Part shown: one piece after another, positions 30,444-41,935 of the stretch
Layout: every line of letters starts with the position of its first letter
Numbering within the stretch: the stretch's first letter is position 1
Origin: Nemertoderma westbladi
Taxonomy: Eukaryota; Xenacoelomorpha; Nemertodermatida; Nemertodermatidae
Assembly (NCBI GenBank): GCA_032718475.1
Contig: JAUCBJ010001191.1
Coordinates: 1-48,135 of the forward strand
Length of the DNA: 48,135 bases
Direction of reading: 5' to 3'
Made by a program: the position numbers and the translations under genes
Notes under the pieces: generated by a model
Database searches by the model: none
What the model saw: only the letters and a program-made list of their open reading frames with translations
Told to the model about the DNA's origin: nothing

Positions 30444-30908
30444 GCCAGTACTCCTCCTCTATGGGTGTCCATGCTGGGCTCTAACTGCTGAGGACACCAA
30501 ATCTCTGGATGGCATATTCACAAGAATGCTACACCGGGTTCATTGTGTCAAGTACAATGCACACATCTCCAACCAGACACTATATAACATTGGAGGTGTC
30601 TCATTGGTTCCCCCAAGCTTGACACTAGAACAAAATCGCCTCTGCTTTGCAGGACATTGCTTTCGCCGTGAGGACCAGCCAGTGCAGAATCTTGTACTTT
30701 GGCAGCCTCATGGAGTGAATAAGCATGGTGGACAGCCCATGACTTTCTTGAGACGCATCTTAAAGGACACTGGCCTTGAAGATGCGGATGATCTAGCAAA
30801 TGTCATGGGTGATAGGGAGTTGTGGCCGTGCCATTTTGTCGACAAGCTGGCACATCATTCTTAAAAATGCAGCTGCAATGCAGCATGCCGATCCTAGTAG
30901 TAGTAGTA
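30444..30908 (+). mobile_element. LINE family 1, 3' end fragment
   Basis: Starts at CCAGTACTCCTC and encodes the ORF2 tail (RLCFAGHCFRREDQP, FLRRILKDTGLEDADDLANV) with a stop at 30862-30864, then the GATCCTAGTAGTAGTAG tail. Only the last 450 bp of the element. No target duplication found by eye. Confidence 0.85.
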
Positions 30909-31129
30909 AATGCTGAGACAGGGGGGAAACTCAACGCAAATCCCATTCGACCCGTATTTGGTGACTAATGGTCGGACCCAGTCGGCAGGTCGCGGCCTAT
31001 CACATGCCTTCTTGTCCAATTAACTATAACTCAATCACATTTTAGGCAATATGATTGGTGTAATGCTTACACACTATAAGTATTACTTTTTATAAGATAA
31101 TTGATATTATGTTATACAGGTATAAAGAC

Positions 31130-31905
31130 GAGAGTAAGTCGCAAGTGGCCGGCTGGTCGGCTTACATATATAATCATAGGCCTACATTAGAATATATGGA
31201 GGGTCACTAAAACTCAACTTTTTATGTAGACTATAAGTGGAGCCGACTTTGACGACCAATTGGACTCTTCCAACCACCCCTTGTACCGTGTATAAAGGCG
31301 ACTCAGTGAACTGAAAAACTGAGAGTAAGTCGCAAGTTGTGGGATGGTTGGAATACATATGTAAGGCCTAAATAGACAATAAAGAGGGTCGCTAAAAGTC
31401 ACAAAAGTTTATATATAGACTATAGGTGGAGCCGATGTGTAAACCGACCACTTACGATTTACTCTCAGTTCACTGGGTCGAATAGTCGCCTTTATACACG
31501 GCCCAAGAGGTGATCAGAAGAGTCGAATTGGTCAGCAAAGTTGGCTCCACCTATAGTCTACATATAAAGTTTTGCGACTTTTATCGACCCCCCATATAGT
31601 CTAATGTAGGCCTATGATGATATATGTATGCCAACCAGCCAACCACTTGCGACTTACTCTCAGTTCACTGGGTCGAATAGTCGCCTTTATACACGGCCCA
31701 AGAGGTGGTCGGAAGAGTCGAATTGGCCGGCAAAGTTGGCTCCAACTATAGTCCACATATAAAGTTTTGCGACTTTTAGCGACCCTCTATATAGTCTATT
31801 GCAGACCTACAGTATGATATTATCTGTAAGCCAACCAGCCGACCACTGGCGACTTACTCTCAGTTCGTCGAATAGTCGCCTTTTATATGACCCAAGAGTT
31901 GTTGG
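31130..31905. repeat. Inverted tandem array, about 195-bp units
   Basis: The marker GAGAGTAAGTCGC occurs at 31130 and 31321 on the plus strand and, inverted, ending at about 31466, 31660 and 31862. So two units in one orientation are followed by three in the other, turning at about 31440. Shared blocks include CGCCTTTATACACGG, GGAGCCGAC/GTTGGCTCC, and TATAGTCTA...AAAGTTTTGCGACTTTTA. No coding. It lies 250 bp from the MULE transposase stop and could be its terminal structure. Confidence 0.85.
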
Positions 31906-32161
31906 AACTTGGCCTAACCTAAATACTATCCATGTAAACTAAGCCGACTCTATCTATCCTCCATAAGTCACCTGTGGTTGGCTGGTCGTCGCCTATCATA
32001 TACTAATTGTTAATACATACACTATAAGACACTTAATAGACATTAAATACTATATATAATTAATAGTTAATAGTATTAACTGGCCAACTAATATATAGAG
32101 TACGTAATTATCTGTGTTATACTGTGTCTCTTCTGCTGTGTGGGTCGCCCATGTCGAGTGA
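31906..32161. other. Spacer between the array and the MULE
   Basis: AT-rich; no feature recognised. Confidence 0.4.
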
Positions 32162-32999
32162 TCATCCTGTACTTTCGGAATGCTGGTGAAATGATGTAGT
32201 TTTCAGCACCATACAAAGAACGCTGAATATTGAGCATTTGGACATCTTAACATTAGATAGAGGACATATTAAATCCGGCAACTTCTTGGGGTGCCAGTCG
32301 ATCTCTAATTTTAATATGTTGTTTATACTCTCGCAATTGTTATTTGTCCATAATTTCTCCATATGTCCTTTCTGATAGGATTCAGTAACATATTCGTACA
32401 ACTGCTTACAAATATATTTGTCAAAGTAGACCTTAAAGGCTGGATATTTAATAAAGAAATGCTCTAATTGCACTAATCCACGTTGGTAAGTACACTCATT
32501 GGGGCATTTAGCTATTCCATTGGGTCCAAAAATCTTAATTATAATTTCACTTTTATCCTTAACAACACATCCAATCTTGTTAGCTAAATATCTACTCACA
32601 TCATCCTTCAAATGTTTGCTACATAGCAGTAAAGTAGAATCTGGAAAGACGGAACGAATTGCTTTTGTTAGACCCTTTTCCTGGTTGGAACCTATTTTAA
32701 TTTCTATATTAAGATGGTCCTCACTGATTTAATATGTGATAAAAACGCATAATACGTTTCAAAGTCCCCATCCCAATGAAGTAGGAGTGGCCCAAGAATT
32801 ATTGGGGGTTGGGATGTCTCCTTGTGGAGGACAGCTGTGTGTTTGCATACAGTAGTCGTTACATAAGCTAGCTAGACCCAGGTTGAACGTACGGTCTATT
32901 CCAACCACGGTGTCTTTGTCTACCTGTCTTTGATATGTTCTGCTTAAAATCAAGTAATTGATTTCCTGAGTATAATATAAATGAAGGCGGCTTTTCCCG
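32162..32999 (-). pseudogene. MULE transposase, catalytic and C-terminal part
   Basis: Read leftward from the LINE junction at 33000: GKSRLHLYYTQEINYLILSR, VVGIDRTFNLG (first Asp of the DDE triad), a frameshifted stretch, then IGSNQEKGLTKAIRSVFPDS (second motif, reading Asn where Asp is usual), LLCSKHLKDDVSRYLANKIG, and LWTNNNCESINNILKLEIDW before the stop at 32162. This is the MULE/Mutator transposase domain order. Frameshifts lie near 32740. The N-terminal half is at 35439-36260, across a LINE insertion. Confidence 0.8.
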
Positions 33000-33009
33000 G
33001 CAGTGAATC
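33000..33009. repeat. Target duplication of the LINE in the MULE, left
   Basis: GCAGTGAATC, repeated at 35429-35438. Confidence 0.9.
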
Positions 33010-35428
33010 TACTACTACTAGGATCGGCATGCTGCATTGCAGCTGCATTTTTAAGAATGCTGTGCTGGCTTATCGACAAAATTGCACCGCCACAACTACC
33101 TATCACCCATGACATTTGCTAGATCATCCGCATCTTCAAGGCCAGTGTCCTTTAAGATGCGTCTCAAGAAAGTCATGGGCTGTCCACCATACTTATTCAC
33201 TCCACGAGGCTGCCAAAATACAAGATTATGCATTGGCTGGTCCTCATGGTGAAAGCAATGTCCTGCAAAGCGGAGGCGATTTAGTTCTAGTGTCCAGCTT
33301 GGGGGGACCAATGAGACACTTCCAATGTTATATAGTGTCTCGTTGGAGATGTGTGCATTGTACTTGACACAATGAACCCGGCGTAGCATTCTTGTGAATG
33401 TGCCATCCAGAGATTTGGTGTTCTCAGCAGTTAGAGCCCAGCATGGACTCCCATAGAGGAGTACTGGAACTACTGCTGCTCTAAATAATCGGACCTTAAG
33501 TTTCCAATTAATTCTCGGTGACTTCCAAATCCTGGATAGCCTATTTAAGGCTGCCCATGCCTTTCCCTTACATATTCGAAAGTCCTCATCTGACTTCCGG
33601 ATCCATGATCCCAGGTAACAGAAGTCATCCACATGCTCAAGCATACCATCTTTTGAGATTATGCTCATCCGATCAGAGACTTGCTGAGGACTTTCAAAGT
33701 TAACTGTCAAAATTTTGGTCTTTCTGGAGTTAATAAAAAGACAAACACTAGAAGCAGCATGTTCTAATGAGCTGAGGAGCCGTTGGGCTCCCTCTAGTGA
33801 TTCTGAGAGTACTCCTAAGTCATCAGCAAAGTCTAGATCAGTTAGGTACTTGGCAGGATTTCCTCGACTTCTGGAGCCAGTAGGCGGAGTTATCATCACC
33901 CCATCATCATTATGATGAGCTAAGGACATGCGTAGAACATAGTCAACAACAATTATGAACAAGAATGGTGCAAGTGTGTCTCCCTGGAGGATGCCCCATA
34001 ACACTTCAAATGGTTCTGTGTCACCGTCAACAGTAGACACAAATGTTGTCGAACCATCGTATACTGATCTGATTGCTGCAATAATTTCATCAGGAATCCC
34101 ATATAATGAAAGTATGCTGAACATACGTGAGCGAGAGACTGAATCAAAGGCCTTGAAGAAGTCAACAAAGATAACAGCCTGTCTTTCTTTTTTGATAACT
34201 CTTCAATTATCCTTCTAAGTGCGAAAATGGGCTCCATGGTCCCACGACCTTTACGAAACCCATTCTGATTTCCACGGAGCAGTCTCTCAATGGGATCCCT
34301 GATGCGATTTAATAGAATTCTATTTTATAGCTTTGCAGCAATCGAGATCAATGAGATTCCCCGAAAAGAACCATAGAGTGTTAGGTTGCCCTTCTTGGGA
34401 ACTGGCACCAACTTATTTGTTTTCATTTCTTGTGGGACTCTTGTTGTTTGGTACATGTCTACTATGATGGGATAGATGAGCTTTAAACACTCAGGTATTT
34501 TAAAGACCTCAGGGGGAACACCATCTAATCCACTGGCACAATTGGTCTTAATGCTCTTTGCAGCAGCCTTCACTTCTGCAAAGGAGATATCACCAATGGG
34601 AATATCTGGGAGTACAGACTCAGACACTTTTACTTCTATAAAGTTATCAGGCAATACCCTGTCATTATTGAGGAGCTTTTCAAAGTGAGCCTTCCAACCA
34701 TTGAGGCGATCGGCTGGTGATTCAGCCTTAACCTTGGTGGTTGGTTGGCTTTTTCGACCAGCAAGCAAGTTGATCGATCTCCATGCCTGGGATGATTGCC
34801 TGCTGTCGTCAGCATCATTGATGGCATCAACCTGTTGGTTTATTAGCTCCTGTAAATTAACAGAACAGAGTACTGCCTGTTCAGGGACTAGATGCAGCCT
34901 TAAGTGCATTCTTGGCCGCTGTTGTCTGTTTGAGTCGGGACTCTTTCTGCGCCTTGTAGAGGTCATTTCGGCACTTCTGAATTTTGTTGTCAGTCCAGGG
35001 GGCCCGTTTCCTGTTTCGAGGGTATACAGGAACTGTTTCTGCAGCTGCTAACTTAACTGCCTCTGTGAAGGCAGTATAGCCCTCACAGTGATCTGCCGCC
35101 TCAGAGGCAAGAACCTCATACCTGTTGTTCAGCTGTAGTGTGAAGCTGGATCTCACACTTGGCTGTTGTAACAGAGAGGACCAGTCAAGTGAGATTTCGT
35201 TGTTCTGCTGGCACGCAGACTAAGTCTTACATTGGCCACAATAAGGCGGTGATCACTGGAGAAGGGTCGTAGTGTAGATGCATTACAGTCTTGTATAGAG
35301 CTCCTGTATTTCCTATGAAACAGGATATGGTCTATTTGGGACTTGTGACCACTGGGTCCACTATGAGTCCATAGCTTTCCAGTTCGCTTCTTGAACTGGG
35401 TTCCAGCCGAAAACAATCCATTTCCAGA
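33010..35428 (-). mobile_element. LINE family 1 inserted in the MULE transposase
   Basis: 2.4 kb, minus strand, with a 10-bp duplication GCAGTGAATC on both sides and a (TAG)n tail at the low-coordinate end. Discounting it rejoins MULE coding sequence at VIHC/GKSRL. Longest copy in the window; starts within the endonuclease. Confidence 0.93.
33096..35428 (-). pseudogene. LINE family 1 endonuclease C-terminus, reverse transcriptase and tail
   Basis: Read leftward: LFSAGTQFKKRTGKLWTHSG, HKSQIDHILFHRKYRSS and SSDHRLIVANVRLSLRASRT (endonuclease end with the QID and SDH motifs of AP-type LINE endonucleases); the linker ORF 34325-34966 with LVPVPKKGNL and GSFRGISL; then 33096-34124 with ILQGDTLAPFLFIIVVDYVL (motif B), DLDFADDLG (motif C), FCYLGSWI and the tail. 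Motif A (VDFFKAFDS) sits in a frameshifted stretch at about 34125-34200. Several frameshifts, including one at 34322 and one at 34195; not active. Confidence 0.88.
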
Positions 35429-35438
35429 GCAGTGAATC

Positions 35439-36260
35439 ACTTGTTGTAAGAATGAATTATCTGGCATTGTCGAAATCACATTTATTATCTGATCGTCTAG
35501 ATTGTTTGAAGAAGCTACAGCATCTTTCTTCCTTTCGTTATGAATTTTGTTTCAAATTTGTTTGTAGTCCCTTGGTGTGAAGAAGGGGTCTCCATTACCA
35601 TTTCTTAGTTCTTGGTAACCTTTCGAGGCATTTTATGTTTACTTAATTCCATTAATTCCTTAATGTCATGTAATACAGACGAATTAGTCCTATAATAAGG
35701 CGCAGCACCTTATTTGCATTGCCTTGTCGAAAAATTGAGACTTCACTGTTGTAATTTTCACAATACTCAATTATACAGATATCCTTAACTAAGGTGTCAT
35801 CTTCATGTTTGAATGTTGATACTCATTTCTTATAAGAATCATCATGTTTGAGTTTTACATAATATCGATGGACAACCATCACATTCTTTATTTCAGGTTG
35901 GGGATCCATTTCAACATAATAAGCTTTACCATCTGTTCTGATCATTTTACAATATATATTGTGTCTTTAATGAAAATATTTGTCCACTTACTATTATTAA
36001 GATCAGTTTTAGTAAAATATTGATTTACAGTATTTCCTTTAGCAGTATCCCATGCCCCACAATCATCTGGAAAGTCGGACTTGAAACCATTAGCACCTCT
36101 CTTTTGGTTAGAACTATTATTCAAGAAGAAGTATACATTGTTCTACTTTCCATGTGGTATATCATCATACACATGTCTGTCACTGTCAACATTCAGCAAC
36201 TTGATTAATTGTTCCAACACCTGACACTGGTAATGGTTGAAACTCTCGGATTGGTGAAGG
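35439..36260 (-). pseudogene. MULE transposase, N-terminal part
   Basis: Read leftward from about 36200: NQKRGANGFKSDFPDDCGAW, TKTDLNNSKWTNIFIKDTIY, MDPQPEIKNVMVVHRYYVKL, VKDICIIEYCENYNSEVSIF, then, after stops and a shift, NGDPFFTPRDYKQI, NERKKDAVASSNNLDDQI and NSFLQQVIHC up to the LINE. The order (DNA-binding-like N-terminus, PR-x-x-KQ, ERKKDA, then DDE) matches MULE proteins of marine invertebrates. Stops at about 35828 and 35560 show decay. Confidence 0.65.
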
Positions 36261-37264
36261 TGTGAGGAACGGAGGAGAGTTGAGAGAAGGAGAGGGGGAG
36301 ACTGCCCCTGTTCCATCGGTTCTTATCGAAGTGAGAGGGCTTATTAGACACCTCTCGTTAGTGTGCGATGAAGTGGACTGTATAAGAAGGGAAGTTGAGG
36401 TGAAAAATAAGTGAGATCATTGAGAACTGCCAAAATTATATATTATATCGTTATAAATCAGTTAGAAATTAAAGGAGTACAGAAATTGCAGAAAATACAG
36501 AAATACTATTTACAGATGAAAATGCTGCTAAAAATATAAAAACTTTTACTGTTATAAAAGTCAGAGGCTTCTGCAAGCAGAGGGTGAAGATGCAAGAATG
36601 TAAGGAAAGTGTGAAAACATGCCCTTTTATAGCCAGACATTATGCAAATCGGGATTGGAATGCTCTGAATGCTGATTGGTCATAGCTCGTCCCTGATTGG
36701 TCGGAGCTACTGGTTGACCAAACAGTAATGTTTCGATCCTATTGCACCTATGGGCTGGCGATGGCAGGAGGTCGATGACATGGGTCATGTGCCTTACAAA
36801 CGTATCAGCATTTGGCAAACCAAAGGTGATCCCACTGGACAGCCTACACAGTTCGATCTAAAAAGCACAAATATAAACGTATCGGCGCTGGGCAAACCAA
36901 ACGTGACACCACATGACAACCTATACGTATTGATCCTAATTACAAGATAAATATGCATGTGAGACGCAAACGTGATCCCAGTGAACAAACATAACAGGAG
37001 ATTATTCACAAAGGGACTGAAGCATGATCAATTTCTGGTGTTTTGGGATCGTCTTCACCAAAAAGATCTGGTGATACGGTTTTAGGAGCACAGTATATAA
37101 CATCATCGATATCATTACCTGAAGGAGCTCAAAAGTGTCAATTCATGATAAACAAGAAATATATTATGTTTTAATTTAAACTATATTAACGATTAAATTT
37201 AAAAGTATATTATAACATAAAAATACTACCCGAACGAACAAAGCCAGATTAGTTAAGATTAAAG
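36261..37264. other. Spacer with an imperfect tandem repeat
   Basis: No gene. A GAGAGG-rich patch lies at 36260-36300. Between about 36725 and 36950 two to three diverged units of about 78 bp share AAACGTATC, GGCAAACCAAA, GTGA and CGATC blocks (units start near 36798 and 36875). Confidence 0.55.
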
Positions 37265-37796
37265 ACGTGTGGCTAAGTCACATGTCTTTCCTATTCTCAA
37301 ACTATTCCCAAAAGCACTTTGGCATTCTGGCATTTAGTTGAAATTCATTATTCGCTGAGATCCGGGTAATAAATTTTATCCTTTTTGAAGAACCCTCTAT
37401 TACTGTATAAGTTTGTGCAATGTACTTATAACACGCAAAATACTGTATTTAATTCATAAAGTATTACTTAGTTCATGTAGTTCAAGCAACATACTTTTAA
37501 TTATTTTATTATTAATTGTTATTTGTGTCAGCTATTCTTATAGCGTCTAGCATCATCATTGCTATTCTACTTCTACACACACTAACTTATAGTTATATTG
37601 TATAGGCCTAATATATCATCATATCATCATGATCACGAATAATAACTTAGAAATAAAATTTCTAAATTTCTCTACAGTTCCCCAAAACCACTCAGGCATT
37701 TTGGCATTTACACTGGTTGCAATTATTTAGGTACCTGGAAAATGCCAGAATGCCAAAGTGCCTTTTGGGAACTATTCATGTGACTTAGCCACAAGT
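37265..37796. mobile_element. MITE, 532 bp, with 8-bp target duplication
   Basis: GATTAAAG lies at 37257-37264 and 37797-37804. Ends: ACGTGTGGCTAAGTCACATG at left and the inverse of ACTTGTGGCTAAGTCACATG at right (19/20); the similarity continues inward through CCCAAAAGCACTTTGGCATT. No coding. An 8-bp duplication suggests hAT-driven movement, but the end does not start with CA, so the superfamily is open. Confidence 0.85.
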
Positions 37797-37860
37797 GATT
37801 AAAGTTAAGGAGATTATTGCATTGATTTACTTACTATGGCAAAACTAAAACCAAATGAGT

Positions 37861-38169
37861 TTAATTACAGTTTATTAAAAATATAGAAGTAAAATAAAAA
37901 GTTTCATCACAGTTTATAATATACAATAGCGTAAAATCTTTGTACAGTAATATTTCAATTGACACGATTCTGCCACCATGATGGCATGCTTCCTCATTAG
38001 AAGGAGGTTTATAAAGCAACAGAACAAAATGATCTGGAACCAACTTGGCAGCAGCAATGTCCCCACCAGACCACATAATTTTTATGTGAGATCTGTCATT
38101 CATTTCATCCTTTCTCATACAGTGGTTTGATGAATTACGTGGTCGAAAGTCACGATTTAATACACGAGC
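37861..38169 (-). pseudogene. OTU-type protease domain, histidine part, copy B
   Basis: Read leftward: ARVLNRDFRPRNSSNHCMRK, DRSHIKIMWSGGDIAAAKLV, VPDHFVLLLYKPPSNEEACH; His at about 38034. Here the frame continues past the block edge (37975) to a TAA at 37861, which copy A cannot show because it is cut at 5084. Its upstream part (39524-39825) is separated by a LINE insertion. Confidence 0.72.
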
Positions 38170-38183
38170 TGCCCGCCCTATCA
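38170..38183. repeat. Target duplication of the LINE in copy B, left
   Basis: TGCCCGCCCTATCA, repeated at 39510-39523; the single uninterrupted copy is at about 5286-5299 in copy A. Confidence 0.93.
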
Positions 38184-39509
38184 TCTATTAAATCGCATCA
38201 GGGATCCCATTGAGAGACTGCTCCGTGGAAATCAGAATGGGTTCCGTAAAGGTCGTGGGACCATGGAGCCCATTTTGGCACTTAGAAGGATAATTTAAGA
38301 ATTAACCAAAAAGAAAGACAGGCATTTGGCTGTTATCTTTGTTGACTTCTTCAAGGCCTTTGATTCAGTCTCTCGCTCACGTATGTTCAGCATACTTTCA
38401 TTATATGGGATTCCTGATGAAATTATTGCAGCAATAAGATCAGTATACGATGGTTCGACAACATTTGTGTCTACTGTTGATGGTGACACAGAACCATTTG
38501 AAGTGTTATGGGGCGTCCTCCAAAGAGACACACTTGCACCATTCTTGTTCATTATTGTGGTTGACTATGTTCTACGCATGTCCTTAGATCATCATAATGA
38601 TGATGGGGTGATGATAACTCCACCTACTGGCTCCAGAAGTCGAGGAAATCCTGCCAAGTACCTAACTGATCTAGACTTTGCTGATGACTTAGGAGTACTC
38701 TCAGAATCACTAGAGGGAGCCCAACGGCTCCTCAGCTCATTAGAACATGCTGCTTCTAGTGTTGGTCTTTTTATTAACTCCAGAAAGACCAAAATTTTGA
38801 CAGTTAACTTTGAAAGTCCTCAGCAAGTCTCTGATCGGATGAGCATAAGCTCAAAGGATGGTATGCTTGAGCATGTGGACGACTTCTGTTACCTGGGATC
38901 ATGGATCCGGAAGTCAGGTGAGAACCTTTGACAACGTAAGGGCAAGGCATGGGCAGCCTTGAATAGGCTTTCCAGGATTTGGAAGTCACCGAGAATTAAT
39001 CGGAAACTTAAGGTCCGATTATTTAGAGCAGCAGTAGTTCCAGTACTCCTCTACGGGAGTCAATGCTGGGCTCTAACTGCTGAGGACACCAAATCTCTGG
39101 ATGGAACATTCACAAGAATGCTATGCCGGGTTCATTGTGACAAGTACAATGCACACATCTCCAACCAGACACTATATAACATTGGAGGTGTCTCATTGGT
39201 TCCCCCAAGCTTGACACTAGAACAAAATCGCCTACGCTTTGCAGGACATTGCTTTCGCCGTGAGGACCAGCCAGTGCATAATCTTGTACTTTGGCAGCCT
39301 CATGGAGTGAATAAGCATGGTGGACAGCCCATGACTTTCTTGAGACGCATCTTAAAGGACACTGGCCTTGAAGATGCGGATGATCTAGCAAATGTCATGG
39401 GTGACATGTTGTGGTGATCTAGCAAATGTTGTGGTGGTGCAATTTTGTTGACAAGCTGGCACAGCATTCTTAAAAATGCAGCTGCCATGCAGCATGCCGA
39501 TCCTAGTAG
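38184..39509 (+). mobile_element. LINE family 1 inserted in copy B, 5'-truncated
   Basis: 1326 bp with a 14-bp duplication and a CCTAGTAG tail. The empty site is in copy A. Starts in the RT, before motif A. Confidence 0.95.
38200..39417 (+). pseudogene. LINE family 1 reverse transcriptase, copy in block B
   Basis: Open pieces 38326-38931 (VIFVDFFKAFDSVSR motif A; VLQRDTLAPFLFIIVVDYVL motif B with R for G; DLDFADDLG motif C; FCYLGSWI) and 38959-39417 (FRAAVVPVLLYGSQCWALTA; RLRFAGHCFRREDQP; FLRRILKDTGLEDADDLANV). Stops at about 38298 and 38929. The last codons are altered by a small local duplication of GATCTAGCAAATGT (39385-39428). Confidence 0.88.
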
Positions 39510-39523
39510 TGCCCGCCCTATCA

Positions 39524-39825
39524 AGTCTACCATTTAAACATGGCTAAACCGATCGTATTTTAATACCAAGTGCCGAAGATGCACCAAATATCACCCATCA
39601 TGGTGAGGAATGTGTGTAATCCTTCGCACATGAAACGCAACTAACATCAAAGTTATCTGACACACTGTCGAGATTCATGTCTCGAATTTCGTTAGCAGCA
39701 ATATTGAATGGTTTATTTAGCACCATTTCAATACATGTACGACACTGTAGTTCGCAACTTTTTGATTCATTGCAAATTAACAGAACTGACAGCGAATTAA
39801 AAAAGCAATTTCCATCACCTCTCAC
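39524..39825 (-). pseudogene. OTU-type protease domain, nucleophile part, copy B
   Basis: Read leftward: RGDGNCFFNSLSVLLICNES with the nucleophile Cys codon at 39805-39807, then CRTCIEMVLNKPFNIAANEI and SVSDNFDVSCVSCAKDYTHS. Here the nucleophile region lacks the stop seen in copy A, but a 3-bp insertion at about 39597-39600 creates a TGA before WVIFGASS, so the two copies have different lesions. The frame upstream of the motif (39826-40106) differs by a shift. Confidence 0.75.
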
Positions 39826-40106
39826 TATACAGTAATGGGAACAAAGGGAACGTGTGATTTACAGTTGCCCTTACGCAATATACTAAGGGCATATGTATCA
39901 ATATCATGAATATTGTTGTCAAACTTCCGACTGTATAGTGATATATTATTGGTAACATCAGTGTTATCGGTAGTGTGTAAAAGAATACTCTCCAGGGTAG
40001 CCGCTTGCTGTAACACATGAAAACCGTGATTGGCATTCAATTCAAGGCGTTTGATACACTTTTTCCAATTACACTTCTGGTCAGCATGAGTACATGTCAA
40101 ACACAC
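39826..40106 (-). pseudogene. OTU-element ORF upstream of the OTU motif, copy B
   Basis: From ATG at 40106: MCLTCTHADQKCNWKKCIKR, then LELNANHGFHVLQQAATLES and NNISLYSRKFDNNIHDIDTY, ending VPFVPITV at a TAG. Uninterrupted counterpart of 8823-9029 plus 5630-5682 in copy A and proof of the empty LINE site. Cys-rich N-terminus; function unknown. Confidence 0.6.
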
Positions 40107-40739
40107 ATAATCATGAGGAATATTATCTACTGTAGCGAGGAATATTATCTAATCTAGCTAGATATTCCTGTGGTCGTTTTTCGCATCTTCAATGATGGAT
40201 ATCTAAGTATTCTGGTATTGGCGGATTGGGGTGATAGATATAAGTATTTCTGTATTGGGGTGATTAGCATAATCATGGGTGCATTGGGGTGTTTATCATA
40301 ATCATTTTATCATAATCATTGTATCATAATCAATTTATCATAATTGGGGTGTTTAGAATATGTATTGGCAGATTAGGGTCCTGACTGAATACTTACATAA
40401 ATAAAGAGCGCCGCAGATCGCGCCGGCAGTTACATTTTATAGCGCCGCAATAGCCCCAGAACCGCGAATTCAACTGCCTTGACTGCATGCTGAAAAGTAT
40501 TATATTACAGTACGAAAAATACTGCATGTTAAAATTTGTTGGCTGAATTTAAAGTGCAAATGGGGTGAAATTAGGGAACGAGTCAAAGGAGTTACACGTT
40601 TTTGTTTTTTATTTTTGTTTGAAAATCGAAACTTTTTCTAACAAAGACATTTTCTGTAAATGATATATTTTCCTTACAATATTCTATAACAAATAAAAAA
40701 TTGCTACAGAACACTACTTTTTAAAATAAATATATTATT
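40107..40739. other. Non-coding part of copy B with minisatellite
   Basis: Counterpart of 9036-9594. Minisatellite at about 40225-40375, with more units than copy A and several partial ATCATAATCATT units. No gene. Confidence 0.6.
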
Positions 40740-41455
40740 TTAAGGGGGGGGTACACCATTTTCGGACAACTCTTCGATTTATCACTCTCAGCGTTTCAAA
40801 ATTGTTTGGTTTTGGCTAAAATTTGGCATATAGGTGCCTAAGATGCTATTCTACATGACAGGTCAGAAAATTTTTTTTTTTCGCTATTTAATATTAGTTA
40901 ATACTAGTTAACAACAAAAAAACTTGGTTGCGCTTAAAACCCTAAGGCTTTTACAGTTTTTAACCTAATCACATGAAAGTTTTTTTATATGATAGATCAA
41001 AGATAGGGCAACATAGTATCAGGCGAAATTTTGTTAAAATAATTCTGCACCGCTAGGTGGCGCTGCAAATTTATGCAAATTTTTAGGTTTTTTATAAATA
41101 GTATTAAATTTTATTAACAAAAAATTTCGAAAAGTTGCCTGATACTTTTATGCAGGGTGGCTATCTAGACACCCACAGGAAGTTTCAGACTAATTACTCA
41201 AAAATTGTAGAAGTAGTAGGGTTTTGAAGTTGACAATTTCATGAAAAAAATATTTGGAGATAATCGACCTTTCATTATACATAGTAATAGTAATTTCAAT
41301 AGGATTCCGTAAATGGAAATTTACATAACTTTAAAACTAAAAGAGCTATTAAACAGCGGTTTTCAGATTTCGAAACACCATTCAATGGTGCATTACAATA
41401 GACCATAAAAAAAATTCGACATATTTTGGACCAAAATGGTGTACCCCCCCCTTAA
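40740..41455. mobile_element. TTAA-flanked MITE (element proper 40744-41451)
   Basis: TTAA at 40740-40743 and 41452-41455; the empty TTAA is at 9595-9598 in copy A. Ends are 19-bp perfect inverted repeats GGGGGGGGTACACCATTTT. 708 bp, AT-rich, no ORF. TTAA duplication is typical of piggyBac and Kolobok; the G-rich end favours Kolobok, which is inference. Confidence 0.95.
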
Positions 41456-41669
41456 GTAACTTTATTTCAATTAATCAACATTCAATTATTATTTTAACCT
41501 AGAAGCATGGAAATTTTACTGATTATTATTATTCGTTTTCTGATTACTGATTAATAATGTACAGTACTGTATATAAGCTACTGCATGTAGGTCCTACTAC
41601 CTACTAAGTAAATGGTGGTTTTTTTAAATGTTCATGGCGAGAGACTTTACCCTTCAATTTTCCAAAGGT

Positions 41670-41870
41670 TCATTTATCAGTCATACGAAGAATTGAAGCC
41701 TTGTGATGCGTCAGGAATTCCCTAGCAATGTCAACAATAGTATTGGGGCAGGCAACGGGTTCTGGCATGTTCCAGTCAACTTTGGTACTCAGCTCTAGTG
41801 ATGTAGTGTGCGATTGCTCATCCCACCATACTTTCGCTGCATCAGTCATCAGGGAATATATGCTCGACAA
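41670..41870 (-). pseudogene. OTU-element associated ORF (SLMTDAAKVWWDEQ), copy B
   Basis: Counterpart of 9819-10019; a few substitutions only (for example DDIA to VDIA, KHHK to THHK). Same end. Unknown function. Confidence 0.5.
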
Positions 41871-41935
41871 CTATGGCCTTTGCAATTGCACCAGATCAGT
41901 GGTAATACACATTAGACACATAGCACCAGATCAAT

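Noticed and set aside
31130-31905. Centromeric satellite
   Set aside because: Only five units and in two orientations; more like a transposon foldback end.
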